Shown: positions 17,806 through 27,126, counted from the stretch's first letter. The stretch is 64,000 nt of DNA from an uncultured Isosphaeraceae bacterium (GCA_945957605.1 CAMFLR010000013.1:1-64000); one strand, 5' to 3'. The notes: generated by a model not told the origin, from the sequence alone. A program made the numbers and translations.

Positions 17806-18615
17806 TCAGGCGCCTTCGCCCTGCGTGCGATGCGGCCGCGGCGCGTGTTCGTTGACATATTGCGAGAGGCTTTTGGCGAGGGTGACGAAGTCGGACGGGA
17901 TCATCAGCACGGTGGTGCTGTTGCTCTCGGCGCCGACTTCGGTGACCATTTGCATCCGCCGCAACTCGACCGCGACAGGGTTGTTCGCCATCTGATCGGC
18001 GGCGTCGCCCAGCTTGCGCGAGGCTTCGAGTTCGGCTTCAGCTTTGATGATGCGCGCACGCTTTTCGCGGATCGCCTGGGCTTGCATCGCCATCACTTCT
18101 TGCATCGCTTCGGGCAACTCGACGTCTTTCATCTCGAACCGTTCGACCTCGATTCCCCATGCGCCGCTGGCTCCGGCAATGTTGTCGCGAAGTAGGCCGT
18201 TGATCTTGTCGCGCTCTTGAAGAACGTCGTCGAGATCGTGCTGGCCGATGATGTTGCGCAGGCTGGTGAGCGCGAGTTGGTAGACGGCGGCGGGAGCGTC
18301 GGCCACGGAGATGACGAACTTGGCGGCATCGGTGACGCGGTACCAGAGCACGGCGTTCACCTTGATGGTGACGCTATCGCGCGTGATCGATTCCTGCCGC
18401 TCGGCCGAAACGGTGCGGGTGCGGATGTCAATTTGCACCGAGCGTTCGATTCCTAGCGGGATGATCCAGTACAGCCCTGGGCCGCGCACGCCGTGGTATC
18501 GTCCCAGCCGGAATACGATGCCGCGCTGGTATTCCTGGGCGACTCGCAACCCCGAAAGGGCAATCAAAGTGAGAACGAAAAGCACCACCACACCAATCAC
18601 TATGCCGGGTTCCAT
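17806..18615 (-). CDS. Slipin/stomatin-family SPFH (band 7) membrane protein
   Basis: 269 residues. An N-terminal transmembrane helix (about 3-22) is followed by the SPFH domain. RVAQEYQRGIVFRLGRYHGV, RGPGLYWIIPLGIE, RTVSAERQESITRDSVTIKV and YRVTDAAKFVISV are near-canonical for slipins. A charged coiled coil follows (IREKRARIIKAEAELEASRK). Slipins form cytoplasmic-face oligomeric rings that organise membranes and are often paired with an NfeD protease partner. No NfeD gene is present here. The ATG is preceded by GAGG at about 9 bases. It is transcribed divergently from the pectate lyase gene. Confidence 0.9.
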   Translation of the reverse strand: MEPGIVIGVVVLFVLTLIALSGLRVAQEYQRGIVFRLGRYHGVRGPGLYWIIPLGIERSVQIDIRTRTVSAERQESITRDSVTIKVNAVLWYRVTDAAKFVISVADAPAAVYQLALTSLRNIIGQHDLDDVLQERDKINGLLRDNIAGASGAWGIEVERFEMKDVELPEAMQEVMAMQAQAIREKRARIIKAEAELEASRKLGDAADQMANNPVAVELRRMQMVTEVGAESNSTTVLMIPSDFVTLAKSLSQYVNEHAPRPHRTQGEGA

Positions 18616-18790
18616 CGCATTGACCTCAACTGTCGGGAAAGTTCACGTAGTTTCGTTCTGAGCGATTCGCGTCTCGCGACCAAAGATTGGATGAGTTCCG
18701 AAATCGAGAAGCGTCTCGGACAAATCTGTCGTTTCCAGATAGGATAGGAGGGCAACGTTCTGCGAGGTGTTTTGCTGGGGGAATCGAAGC

Positions 18791-20185
18791 ATGAAAGCGG
18801 TGATCGCGTCGATTATGGTGCTGGCGATTGCTTCACAAAACGTGCGGTCGGCGGATCAGCCCGGTAACGATTCGATCAAGGCGTTTCCCGGCGCTCAAGG
18901 CTGGGGCGCGGTGAGTAAGGGTGGTCGCGGGGGCCGAATTATCAAGGTTACGAATCTCAGCAGTTCGGGGCCGGGAAGTTTGGCGAAAGCCTGCGCCGCG
19001 GATGGTCCGCGCATCGTTGTGTTTGAGGTGAGCGGAGTGATTCGTGGTGATGTTCGGATTACCAAGCCGTTCATTACGATTGCCGGACAAACGGCGCCGG
19101 GAGCTGGGATTACGGTTGAGGGAGTGATTTCAAGTTACGATCACGGCGTGCACGATGTGGTCATTCGCCACGTTCGCGTGCGGCGGAAGCGCGATATTGG
19201 CTCGGGCGGCGATTGTATTCAGCTTGGCGGGCTGGGACCGAAGAGGACGGGCACGTTCAATATTGTGCTCGATCATCTCTCGCTGAGTTGGGGGAATGAT
19301 GAGGTGATCGACCTTTATCATGCGCACGATGTCAGCGTGCAGTGGTGTACGGTCGAGGAGTCGGACGATCAAGGGCATGATAAAGGGGCGCACAATTTTG
19401 GAATCATTTCCACGGCGGAGGATAGCGGCGCGATTTCTATTCATCATAATTTGTGGGCACATCATGCGCGTCGGGTTCCGTGTTTAGCTCCTTATCGAGC
19501 AAATGCGGCAGGTGATTTCTGCAATAATGTGATTTACGATTGTCGCGGTGGATATTCGGATGATGGGCATGGAGATCGTGCGAAGAGTGCGGTCAATTTG
19601 CACAAAAACTACTATCGTCGCGGGCCACAAACGGAAGGGCGGATTTATCCCTTTGCGCTTGCGCCGAAGATGATGTATTTCGTGCGTGACAATTACTTTG
19701 AAGATTGGGGATATCAGAATCATCCCAGGCACTGGAAGTATGGCGACGTGCCGAGATGGATTCAATTCAACAACAATGGAAATGAGATTGAATCACCAGC
19801 ATCGGTTCCAGCCATTGAACTGGTCGATGCGAAGGCGGCGTACGAACTTGTGCTGGCGAAGGCGGGAGCTTGGCCGCGCGATCGGGTGACGACGCGGACG
19901 ATTGAGGAAGTGAAGTCGAAGACGGGGGCGTGGGGGCGTAATGCACCGCTCGAACCGACTGACGCCTTGTTCCTTGAAGGTCTAACGCCGGGCAAGCCGC
20001 CGGTTGATAGTGACGGCGATGGCATGCCCGACGTTTGGGAACAGGCGCATGGTTTCGATGCGAAGAATTCGAGCGATGCGACGGCGATTGTGGAGAAGGG
20101 CAAATCAAGCGGTGATCGGCATCGGGGATACACCGCTATTGAATTTTATATCAATGAACTTGCGGATCAGATTGTTGCGCCTTGA
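18791..20185 (+). CDS. Secreted pectate lyase (PL1-like)
   Basis: 464 residues from ATG at 18791, chosen over 18767 because a G-run sits upstream and the sequence from MKAVIASIMVLAIASQNVRS is a clean signal peptide. The parallel beta-helix pectate lyase core begins with AFPGAQGWGAVSKGGRGG. It includes IVVFEVSGVIRGDVRI, ITIAGQTAPGAGITVEG, VVIRHVRVRR and VLDHLSLSWGNDEVID. Near the C-terminus DSDGDGMPDVWEQAHGFD is a calcium-binding type-3-like repeat. It should cleave polygalacturonate by beta-elimination outside the cytoplasm. It is not in an operon with the PL10 lyase at 30-31 kb but suggests the same substrate. Confidence 0.9.
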   Translation: MKAVIASIMVLAIASQNVRSADQPGNDSIKAFPGAQGWGAVSKGGRGGRIIKVTNLSSSGPGSLAKACAADGPRIVVFEVSGVIRGDVRITKPFITIAGQTAPGAGITVEGVISSYDHGVHDVVIRHVRVRRKRDIGSGGDCIQLGGLGPKRTGTFNIVLDHLSLSWGNDEVIDLYHAHDVSVQWCTVEESDDQGHDKGAHNFGIISTAEDSGAISIHHNLWAHHARRVPCLAPYRANAAGDFCNNVIYDCRGGYSDDGHGDRAKSAVNLHKNYYRRGPQTEGRIYPFALAPKMMYFVRDNYFEDWGYQNHPRHWKYGDVPRWIQFNNNGNEIESPASVPAIELVDAKAAYELVLAKAGAWPRDRVTTRTIEEVKSKTGAWGRNAPLEPTDALFLEGLTPGKPPVDSDGDGMPDVWEQAHGFDAKNSSDATAIVEKGKSSGDRHRGYTAIEFYINELADQIVAP

Positions 20186-20197
20186 TGATGGCTACAA

Positions 20198-21166
20198 TCA
20201 AGGTGCGCCCCGTTTCAGCTCGGCGTCGGCAAGTTTGATGGCGCAGGTGGGACCGGTGTCGGCGAGAATCTTCTTGGCGATCACCTCGTTTGCAGGAGCA
20301 AGGACGCCGAAGTGATCGGTCCCCGTTACGGTGACGAATCGCACCTGCGAATTCTTGCACTGCGACTCCATGGAAATGAGCGCTGCGATGTTGCCGCCGG
20401 TCCCTTCGATGACGAAGAGCGGCGAGTGGACGCTGTCGAGCCAGTTTCCGGGTGAACGGAGTGAATTCTCCTTGGGATCGCCGGGCTTGTGATAGGTGAA
20501 CTGCCCACCGTAGCCGCGAATATCGCCTACGGGGCCGAATGCGAAGACGGCGCGGAAGCGATCGGTCGTCTCGGCGAGAAGCATCACGAGAGTTCCGCCG
20601 GTGCTATGTCCGCCGAGGTAGATGCGGCTCGTGTCGACATAAGGTTGCTTCGACAGATAATCGAGCGCGGCGATGACGTCGTCGACTTCGCCGAGAAACC
20701 CTTCGCGCTTGCCGGGGTTTTGGTTGCCGCCGCGCAGTGAGGGGAACATCATCACGATTCCGGACTTGCGATAGGCAGCGGCCGACTGATCGTTTTCTCG
20801 AGGCGCAGGATCCCAGACCTCGCCAATCGAGTTGCAGTCGCCGCCGGTCATCCAGATGATCGCCGGATGTTTTTGGCCGTCGCCTGGGTCGGGCGTGAGA
20901 TAGGCGGCGAGGTCGCCGACGGGTGATTTGTACTTGATCAGCCGGAACACGTCGGGAGGCGGCTCGTCAATCGGGTCGCCGGGCGGCTGCGCTCCAGCGA
21001 GCTTGGTAGTGAAGCCGCGTCGCGCTTCGGCAAGGGTTTGGCCGTCTGACGACGATGGGCTCGCGTTGGGCCTTGCGGTCGAGCCGGCGTCGTCGCAGCC
21101 GAACGGTATGACGAGTAGAGCGAAGATGGGAACGAGCTGTTTCGTGCGTAGGGTCACGAGGTTCAT
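20198..21166 (-). CDS. Exported lipoprotein alpha/beta hydrolase (dienelactone hydrolase/prolyl oligopeptidase-like)
   Basis: 322 residues. The N-terminus has a signal peptide ending in VIPFGC, compatible with a lipobox. The alpha/beta hydrolase fold is shown by IIWMTGGDCNS, IYLGGHSTGGTLVMLLAE (nucleophile elbow G-H-S-T-G-G), DSVHSPLFVIEGTGG and VTGTDHFGVL (catalytic His). Planctomycetal relatives are annotated as dienelactone hydrolase or peptidase S9-like. The substrate is unknown. It converges on the PL1 pectate lyase with 12 bp between the stops. Confidence 0.8.
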   Translation of the reverse strand: MNLVTLRTKQLVPIFALLVIPFGCDDAGSTARPNASPSSSDGQTLAEARRGFTTKLAGAQPPGDPIDEPPPDVFRLIKYKSPVGDLAAYLTPDPGDGQKHPAIIWMTGGDCNSIGEVWDPAPRENDQSAAAYRKSGIVMMFPSLRGGNQNPGKREGFLGEVDDVIAALDYLSKQPYVDTSRIYLGGHSTGGTLVMLLAETTDRFRAVFAFGPVGDIRGYGGQFTYHKPGDPKENSLRSPGNWLDSVHSPLFVIEGTGGNIAALISMESQCKNSQVRFVTVTGTDHFGVLAPANEVIAKKILADTGPTCAIKLADAELKRGAP

Positions 21167-21526
21167 CTCCCTGGCTCCGAGATTGAATGACGCGCGAGGT
21201 GCAAAGCAACGAAAGCGATCGTTGCAAGGTGTGGATTTTACTCGAACCGGGTGGCGAGCGGGGAGTTATGGAATTCGAAAAAGATCGGGTACGTACTCAA
21301 TTGTTAACAATTGCGCATATGAAGAACGCCGTTAATGCTAGGAGAATATAGGTACTTGAAAGAACAGGAAAGTAAGACAGTATTTATTATGCAAAATGTT
21401 CTGAATAAGTGGTGAATTCTTCTTGCTTGCAGCGATTTTAATGTTTACGTTTTTGGAGGTCGAGGCAGATTTCCACGTAGAAATGTTGGAAACAGTCGGA
21501 ATCCCCCTAAGCCATGAGGAGGGAAG
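21167..21526. promoter_or_regulatory. AT-rich divergent promoter region with a 14-bp palindrome
   Basis: About 360 bases between the divergent lipoprotein hydrolase and the small lipoprotein gene, clearly more AT-rich than its surroundings from about 21298. AATTGTTAACAATT at 21299-21312 is a perfect palindrome and a candidate operator. GAGGAGGG just before 21527 is the ribosome binding site for the small lipoprotein. No gene is seen. Confidence 0.5.
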
Positions 21527-21730
21527 ATGCGTCACGCATTTTCTCGGGTGGTCGTGCTTGCGCTCGCGCTCGGGGCGTCGCTTGCGAGCGGCTGCAACAC
21601 GAGCAATGAGATCCCGCTCGTCAAGTTCCCAGACAACATGCCGGCGCCCGTTGCTCCCAAGGCGGACAACGTCAAGGGACCGCAGGGTGCCAACACCAGC
21701 CAGGGCGATCCTCGCGATTATTCGAAGTGA
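21527..21730 (+). CDS. Small lipoprotein paired with a DUF1559 protein
   Basis: 67 residues. The signal peptide ends in a lipobox (LASGC), giving a mature lipoprotein of about 46 residues rich in Pro, Asn and Asp with no recognisable domain. GAGGAGGG lies close upstream of the ATG. Small lipoproteins like this often precede DUF1559 genes in planctomycetes, and the DUF1559 gene follows after 90 bases on the same strand. The function of the pair is unknown. Confidence 0.82.
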   Translation: MRHAFSRVVVLALALGASLASGCNTSNEIPLVKFPDNMPAPVAPKADNVKGPQGANTSQGDPRDYSK

Positions 21731-21820
21731 TCCGCTCCGTTAATCCCCGCCCCGATCATTCCCGAACGAACCATTGCGTTTCGTAACCCTTCCGTTCATT
21801 TCGCAATGAGAGGCATTCAC

Positions 21821-22924
21821 ATGATTTCCGTTCGCTCTCCGTACCGAGGTCGCGTTCTTCGCGGCTTCACGCTCATTGAATTGCTGGTTGTGATCGCTAT
21901 CATCGCGGTTTTGATTGCTCTCCTGTTGCCAGCCGTGCAGGCTGCGCGTGAAGCCGCCCGGCGGTCGCAGTGCGTTAACAACCTGAAGCAAATCGTGCTG
22001 GCATCGCAGAACTACGAGTCTGCCACGCAGTGCTTCCCCGGCGCCTATCCGGCGACGCGCGTTGGCGGTGCGGTTGGCGGCACCTGGGGTTCTTGGAGCC
22101 CGCAGTCGTTGATGTTGGGCTACATGGAAGCCGGCCCGATCTATTCGTCGATCAACTTCAACCTGCTCAACCAGGGCGATACCGCGAGCTACATCGGTTA
22201 TGTTGCGAACACGACATCGGTTCGTACTCGCATCAACATATTCCTTTGTCCGTCGTCGCCGGTTTTCCCCGGGACGACTTATGGCGCGGCTTCGCCGGGC
22301 AACAACTACTTCGCCTCCGTCGGCTCGAGCGTGCAATGGCAGGGCCAGGCCGCCAACAAGCCCAACGGGATTTATTGCTACAACGGCCCGCCGATTGGTA
22401 ATCGAGACATCCTCGACGGAACCTCGAACACCATCGCGTTCGGCGAGTGGCGTGGCGGCGACAACAACGACGCGATTCTGTCAGTTCCCCAGGACGTGAT
22501 CGAAATCGGTGCGTCGTACATCGGATCGGGTGCTGATACCCCGTTGAACAACATGCCGGCGGGTGGTTCAGGAACCAGCCCGACTCCGCTGCAGACGTGG
22601 CTCACGAACTGCGCTGGTCTGGCCAAGACGGCTCGTGGCCGCAGCTTCATCGGCGAGCGTTGGGATGTCGGTATGTTCGGCCGTGCGCTCGGTAATACGA
22701 TCCTGGCCCCGAACCCGCCTTACCCGAACTGCAACAACACGACGGGCAACGGCGACTTCGACAACCTCGGCATGTTCGGGATGAGCAGCTACCACTCGGG
22801 TGGTGGCAACGTCGGGATGGCTGATGGATCGGTCCGATTCCTCAAGTCGTCGACCTCGCTGCCCACGGTTTGGGCGCTTGGTTCACGTGCTCAGAGCGAA
22901 GTCATCAGCGCGGACTCCTATTGA
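21821..22924 (+). CDS. DUF1559 protein with type IV pilin-like prepilin N-terminus
   Basis: 367 residues. ATG at 21821 is favoured because GAGAGG is suitably spaced upstream; the ATG at 21806 overlaps that site. The N-terminus [20 protein letters not shown] is a class III (prepilin) signal cleaved after Gly, followed by the DUF1559 signature [20 protein letters not shown]. The C-terminus has the family ending [18 protein letters not shown]. This family is hugely expanded in planctomycetes and is probably exported by a pilin or pseudopilin route. Its role is unknown. A hairpin terminator follows at 22942. Confidence 0.93.
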   Translation: MISVRSPYRGRVLRGFTLIELLVVIAIIAVLIALLLPAVQAAREAARRSQCVNNLKQIVLASQNYESATQCFPGAYPATRVGGAVGGTWGSWSPQSLMLGYMEAGPIYSSINFNLLNQGDTASYIGYVANTTSVRTRINIFLCPSSPVFPGTTYGAASPGNNYFASVGSSVQWQGQAANKPNGIYCYNGPPIGNRDILDGTSNTIAFGEWRGGDNNDAILSVPQDVIEIGASYIGSGADTPLNNMPAGGSGTSPTPLQTWLTNCAGLAKTARGRSFIGERWDVGMFGRALGNTILAPNPPYPNCNNTTGNGDFDNLGMFGMSSYHSGGGNVGMADGSVRFLKSSTSLPTVWALGSRAQSEVISADSY

Positions 22925-22941
22925 TCAGACGGCCGCGCATC

Positions 22942-22977
22942 GCCTCCTAACGCGATTAGGAGGCACTCGACTTTTCA
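22942..22977 (+). terminator. Terminator hairpin after the DUF1559 gene
   Basis: GCCTCCTAA (22942-22950) pairs with TTAGGAGGC (22956-22964) around CGCGA. It is followed by ACTCGACTTTTC. It lies 18 bases after the stop codon. Confidence 0.75.
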
Positions 22978-23010
22978 GATCGTCTCCGGGTTTGGTCGTT
23001 CGGGGCACTT

Positions 23011-23080
23011 GAAAGAGTGGAACGTCTCCCTTTTCTCCTCAATCCGGGAGAAAGAGGGACGTTCTGCTCTTTCGCTTTTC
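23011..23080 (+). terminator. Long imperfect hairpin, probable second terminator
   Basis: GAAAGAG..GAACGTC..CCTTT..CTCC at 23011-23039 pairs with GGGAGAAAGAGGGACGTTC..CTCTTTC at 23045-23073, giving about 28 paired positions with a few mismatches. GCTTTTC follows. It backs up the hairpin at 22942 and may act on both strands. Confidence 0.65.
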
Positions 23081-23290
23081 TGGGTTGTATTTCTCCGTTG
23101 ATTTTTGGTTTCCACACGAAGTGGCAACGTGATCGAATGCGCTTTGCTGAATAGGTTTAGCCCGAAGCAGACAAAGTGTTCGATCCGGATATCATGGGAT
23201 GAACCTATTGGCTTGATCGCAGCCCGCCGTCGCGTGGGCTCAATTCGATCGAGTGAATATCCGAGCTTTCGTTCATGGGAAAGCAAAGCC

Positions 23291-23731
23291 ATGTCAAAAC
23301 AATCTCCTGCTTTGAATGAATTCCGCGCACGAGCTTTTGAAGAATTCCAGTTTCTCGTGGAGGCTTTCGGCTTCCGAGGGGAACCGGTGCCGAAGGGGTA
23401 TAACGAGTTTGGTGTCTGGTTTGTAAGCGACACGACGCGCATCGTCGTCGAAGGTATCCACTGGGGTACTAACGCCCGTGTTGCCTTCGGCAGTGCTGGA
23501 CGGCCCGAGGATTTCGAGGATTGTGACCTGATTGATTTCCTGAATCTCCGCTATCCCGACGAGATGCCGAACGAAGCCGAGATGAAGCGTGGCCAACATC
23601 ATCAGTTGGGCCTTTTTGCAGCCCTGCTCCGCCGCCATGCCGAGGAGATTCTGAAGGGCGATTTGAGTGTGGTTGCCGAGATCCTCGAGATTCAACGTCG
23701 ACGAGCTGAAGAATGGGAACAAGAGGATTAG
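23291..23731 (+). CDS. Small cytosolic protein, unknown (immunity-like)
   Basis: 146 residues from ATG at 23291, preceded by GGGAAAG. The longer open frame from 23105 is rejected because its first 62 codons have no protein-like pattern. The product is mixed alpha/beta: helix (FRARAFEEFQFLVEAFGF), strands (GVWFVSDTTRIVVEGI, ARVAFGS) and a charged helical C-terminus (EILEIQRRRAEEWEQED). The layout resembles small single-domain immunity proteins, but I cannot name a family. It converges on the YceI gene. Confidence 0.65.
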   Translation: MSKQSPALNEFRARAFEEFQFLVEAFGFRGEPVPKGYNEFGVWFVSDTTRIVVEGIHWGTNARVAFGSAGRPEDFEDCDLIDFLNLRYPDEMPNEAEMKRGQHHQLGLFAALLRRHAEEILKGDLSVVAEILEIQRRRAEEWEQED

Positions 23732-23839
23732 CTGACACAGGATGTTCAGCCGCAAATCATAGCAATTGATGAATTGAAACACGTTTCCGGTGCTTGGCGT
23801 CGAGAAGCAAGGAATGCAGTGATCGCAGTTGCAATCGAC

Positions 23840-23878
23840 AAAAAAACACCGCCGCGCGAAACGAGTCGCGCGACGGCG
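23840..23878 (-). terminator. Intrinsic terminator of the YceI gene
   Basis: Read on the minus strand, CGCCGTCGCGCGA pairs with TCGCGCGGCG across a short loop with a small bulge, then a run of seven T follows. It lies about 30 bases after the YceI stop codon and is the clearest terminator in the window. Confidence 0.88.
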
Positions 23879-23907
23879 TTCATCTCGATCAACTCAATCT
23901 TGGACGC

Positions 23908-24657
23908 TTAGCCCTTCTTTTCGGCCTTCACGTCGAGCTTGATGACGACTTCGTGACGGATCACGTCGCCGGGGCCGCCGAAGGTCATGCCGAAGTCGTT
24001 TTTGTTGAGCGCGAACTCGCTCTTGAGCGTGAGCGTGTTGCCTTCAACCTTGACCGTCGCGGGAATGGCGATCGACTTGGTCACGCCGTGAAGCGTGAGG
24101 TTGCCGACGAGGCTGTGCGTCGCGCCCTTTTCGCCGCCGGTCTTGATCTCAGTCGTCACGAACTTCGACGTGGGATACGTCGCGACTTCGAAGAAGTCTT
24201 TGTTCTTGAGGTGCTCGGTGAGCTTCTCGTTGTCGGAGAAGAGCGAGGTCGTGTCGATGTCGACCGTGAGCGACTTCAGCTCGGGCTTGCCTTCGACAAG
24301 GACCGCGTGGCCGGTGAAAGCCTTGAAGCCGCCGGGGTGCGGCGGGTCGGTGCCGATCTTCTTCGAGCCGACGAACTCAACCTTTGAGTTTGCGTCTGAG
24401 AAGACGAGCGCACCCGCGGGTGCGGCGGCCGCTACGGCGCTGACGGCGACGGGAGTTTCGGAAACCGCCTTCGACTGATCCGCCGGCTTGGTGTCGGCCG
24501 GCGCGGGCTTGGCATCGGCGACGGCAGGCTTAGTCTCGGCAGGAACCGGCTTGGGCGGCTCGGCCGTGACCTTCGTTACGTCCTTCGCAGGATCTTCACC
24601 ACAACCGACGATCATGGTTGCAAACATCAACGCGAACGCGGCAACTAGGGAGCGCAC
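23908..24657 (-). CDS. YceI-family lipoprotein
   Basis: 249 residues from GTG at 24657, which has AGGAG about 9 bases upstream. The protein starts VRSLVAAFALMFATMIVGCGED, with a lipobox at VGC. The longer open frame up to 24771 would bury this signal peptide. A Pro/Lys/Ala/Thr-rich linker (about 25-75) leads to a YceI lipocalin-like domain (about 85-249). Hallmarks are KVEFVGSK, FKAFTGHAVLV, DNEKLTEHLKNKDFFEVATY and SLVGNLTLHGVTKSI. YceI proteins bind polyisoprenoids or other hydrophobic molecules in the periplasm. An intrinsic terminator follows. Confidence 0.88.
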   Translation of the reverse strand: MRSLVAAFALMFATMIVGCGEDPAKDVTKVTAEPPKPVPAETKPAVADAKPAPADTKPADQSKAVSETPVAVSAVAAAAPAGALVFSDANSKVEFVGSKKIGTDPPHPGGFKAFTGHAVLVEGKPELKSLTVDIDTTSLFSDNEKLTEHLKNKDFFEVATYPTSKFVTTEIKTGGEKGATHSLVGNLTLHGVTKSIAIPATVKVEGNTLTLKSEFALNKNDFGMTFGGPGDVIRHEVVIKLDVKAEKKG

Positions 24658-24948
24658 GGGTCGTTTCTCCTGGGACGAAATGGGGTTAGAAGACGGATTC
24701 GCAGGAAGTTTATGGCGGCCGGCAAGCCTGGACGGTTGTCTCGAATTGGCACGGTTCTTGGGTCGGATCATGATTGGGATAACGGTTTGAGTCGTGATTT
24801 TGGTGCCTGCGCTCGATGCTCAGATCCAGAGTACGAACGCATGTGGGCGGAATTTGTCTAGCCAACGTTCCACGCGCCGCGTTCCATGGGCTAAATTAGC
24901 CGAACGATCGCTCAACCGACCCATTTCGCTTCGTGCAGTCATTCGCAT

Positions 24949-25557
24949 CTATTTCTTTTCTTTGGTTTCCAACGCTGGATCGATCTTGAGAGAGTCGAAA
25001 AACCGCATCGTTTCCGACTTTATTTTGGTTTCTGATCCGGTTGGGTTTTCAACCACGAGCATGAAGATTCGGTCGGGAAGTTGGATGTACCGTGACCAGC
25101 CGCCATCCCCTGGTCTGCTGGTCTGAAACTCGACCGCGGGAAATGTCTGGTATTTGAAATATCTCTCGTTCGAAACTTTCCACCCACCCTTCTCGCGGAA
25201 GCTGTTGACCACTTCCTTCAGAGTGTCCTTAGTCGGTGGCTTCTTACCTTTCATCTCAAGTACGCTAAATCCTTGGTTTTGAGCGTTCTTTGACGCGATC
25301 ATGTAAGTGACCAGTTCACTCGAATCGTCCAGCGTGATGGTGATATCGTTGAAAGGGATTGGCATTAAGACTCGAAAATGGCCTTCGGTCGACTTTGCCT
25401 CATACCAGCCGTCCTTCCCTTTCTCACCACCCTGAATGCGATGGGCCTTCATTCCTTTTGGAAGCTTTACGCCGGCATCCTGAGCCAAACTGGTTGAGTC
25501 AAAGATCGGCAGCAAACAGACGAACGACATCAGTCTTATGATCATAGAAAATCGCAT
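24949..25557 (-). CDS. Exported protein, unknown function
   Basis: 202 residues from ATG at 25557, where AAGGAG sits about 5 bases upstream; the codon before is TTG. A signal peptide ends near DSTSLAQ. The mature part has a PsbP/DUF1795-like outline: HFRVLMPIPFNDITI, VTYMIASKNAQNQGFSVLEM, YFKYQTFPAVEFQTSRPG, RYIQLPDRIFMLVVENPTG and FFDSLKI at the end. That resemblance is by pattern only. It is transcribed divergently from the class I aldolase gene. Confidence 0.75.
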   Translation of the reverse strand: MRFSMIIRLMSFVCLLPIFDSTSLAQDAGVKLPKGMKAHRIQGGEKGKDGWYEAKSTEGHFRVLMPIPFNDITITLDDSSELVTYMIASKNAQNQGFSVLEMKGKKPPTKDTLKEVVNSFREKGGWKVSNERYFKYQTFPAVEFQTSRPGDGGWSRYIQLPDRIFMLVVENPTGSETKIKSETMRFFDSLKIDPALETKEKK

Positions 25558-25960
25558 CAAAACTCCTTTACTGGAGCAAAGATGGTTGAGTTAATTCCGT
25601 CAGCAGGTGTACACCATATTACAAAAGAGTTTACTGTACGCAAGTATCCTGCATCTGGATTCTGATGAAGATCCGCCGCCGTTCTTAAAGGAGCGACGCG
25701 TGCTTGAATCGGCGCGACGGATTGCCTATAGTCGTTGCTTGCTTTCGTTGACTGGTCGATGGTACGCGCGGTAATCACCGCGCTCTGGCTGCGCTCGATC
25801 GAAAAGAACCGGGCGGAAGCGACCGCAACGCATCTAGGCGACGTCTCAGGGAAGAGGGCCCTCCCGCCCGCTTCGCGAAAAGCGTGGCGCGAGCAGGCTT
25901 TGCCTCTTCCGTTAACCATTTCAGCCGCCTTTGATCTCAATTTGAAGGAGTGATTCGCAC
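25558..25960 (+). promoter_or_regulatory. Long structured upstream region of the aldolase gene
   Basis: About 400 bases shared by two divergent genes. GCGCGGT (25766-25772) and ACCGCGC (25777-25783) form a perfect hairpin around AATC. GGAAGAGG (25850-25857) can pair with CCTCTTCC (25903-25910), enclosing a G/C-rich segment. AAGGAG precedes the ATG at 25961. TTGACT at 25748-25753 might be a -35 element, without a good -10. The arrangement suggests a long, structured 5' leader. Confidence 0.4.
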
Positions 25961-27091
25961 ATGGCCGCTTCCGAAACCCCTGCCCCTCGCACGATTGGTG
26001 CCACTGTCCTTCTGGGCAGGGGATTGACCCCGGGCAAGCTGCGTGGCCTTCAGCGCATCAGCAACGCCAACGGCACCCTGACCATGCTCGCCATCGACCA
26101 GAACAGCTCGATGATCGACATGGCGCAGAAGGCGCTCAAGGGTAAGGGCGTCGACCGCGAGCCGACTTACGAGGAAATCGTTGAAGCCAAGCTTGACCTT
26201 GCCCGCCAGATGTCGCCGGCCTCTTCGGGCCTGCTGATCGACGCCTACTACGGCGCCTGGCCCGCGATTGCCACCGGCGCGCTTGCTCCTGAAAAGGGAA
26301 TGCTGATTCGCGTCGAGAAGTCGGGCAGCGGCAAGAACAAGGTCGGCGGCCCGATGGGCGAAGTCGAGCCGGGTTGGTCGGTCGAGAAGATCAAGCTCCT
26401 CGGTGCCGACGCCGTCAAGCTGCTCGCGCCGTTCGAGCCGGGCGAGCCGATTTCGGCCGAGCACCAGCTCGCGCTGATCGAGCACGTCTACAACGAGTGC
26501 AAGAAGTACGACATCCTCTTCCTGCTCGAGCCCGTTGCCTTCCCCTACGGCAGCGAGAAGAAGACCGACAAGGCTTACCTCGATCGCAAGGCTGAAACCG
26601 TCATCGAGTCGGCCCGGCAGATCAGCGGTCTTTGCGACGTCTACAAGGCCGAGTTCCCCGGTACGCTGGGTCACGAAACCGACGCCCAGCTCGTCGACAA
26701 CCTGCACGCCCTGAGCGCGGCCAGCGAGCGCCCCTGGGTGCTGCTGTCGGCCGGTGTTGATTACCCCGACTACCTGAAGCAGGTCAAGATGGCGATGGAG
26801 TGCGGCTGCTCCGGCGTGCTCGGCGGCCGTGCGTTCTGGAAGGAATACTTCCTGCAGGACGGTGCGGAAGCCCGCAGCAAGTTCGCCGCGACGACCGGCG
26901 TTCAGCGCGTTTCCGAAGTGAACGACGTGGTGACCAAGAGCGGCACACCCTGGTTCGCCAAGTACGGCCTGACCAAGGACGACCTGACCCACATTCGCGC
27001 CGCCGAAGGCTGGCACGCTCGCTACGCTCCGCACGCGAGCGCTGCTGGCGGCCGTAGCGGTCACGTGGTTCGCGCGGGTGAAGTTTATTGA
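25961..27091 (+). CDS. Class I aldolase, LacD/YihT type (tagatose-bisphosphate aldolase-like)
   Basis: 376 residues. A TIM-barrel class I aldolase of the LacD (tagatose 1,6-bisphosphate) and YihT (sulfofructose-1-phosphate) family. Family features are TLTMLAIDQNSSMIDMAQKA, SSGLLIDAYYGAWPAIATGA, GADAVKLLAPFEP, LFLLEPVAFPYG, CDVYKAEFPGTLG (Schiff-base Lys region), RPWVLLSAGVDYPDYLKQV and GCSGVLGGRAFWKEY. Codon use is far more biased to C/G third positions than in its neighbours. This suppresses stops on the opposite strand and suggests high expression. It could be the main fructose-bisphosphate or tagatose-bisphosphate aldolase; substrate choice cannot be read from sequence. AAGGAG precedes the ATG and a strong terminator follows. 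Confidence 0.87.
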   Translation: MAASETPAPRTIGATVLLGRGLTPGKLRGLQRISNANGTLTMLAIDQNSSMIDMAQKALKGKGVDREPTYEEIVEAKLDLARQMSPASSGLLIDAYYGAWPAIATGALAPEKGMLIRVEKSGSGKNKVGGPMGEVEPGWSVEKIKLLGADAVKLLAPFEPGEPISAEHQLALIEHVYNECKKYDILFLLEPVAFPYGSEKKTDKAYLDRKAETVIESARQISGLCDVYKAEFPGTLGHETDAQLVDNLHALSAASERPWVLLSAGVDYPDYLKQVKMAMECGCSGVLGGRAFWKEYFLQDGAEARSKFAATTGVQRVSEVNDVVTKSGTPWFAKYGLTKDDLTHIRAAEGWHARYAPHASAAGGRSGHVVRAGEVY

Positions 27092-27126
27092 TTTTGATCG
27101 AAGTCTAACGCACTTCGAACCAACAG

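Noticed and set aside
25937-27064. 375-codon open frame on the minus strand
   Set aside because: It is an antisense shadow of the aldolase gene, kept open by that gene's strong codon bias. The sense strand has clear aldolase motifs.
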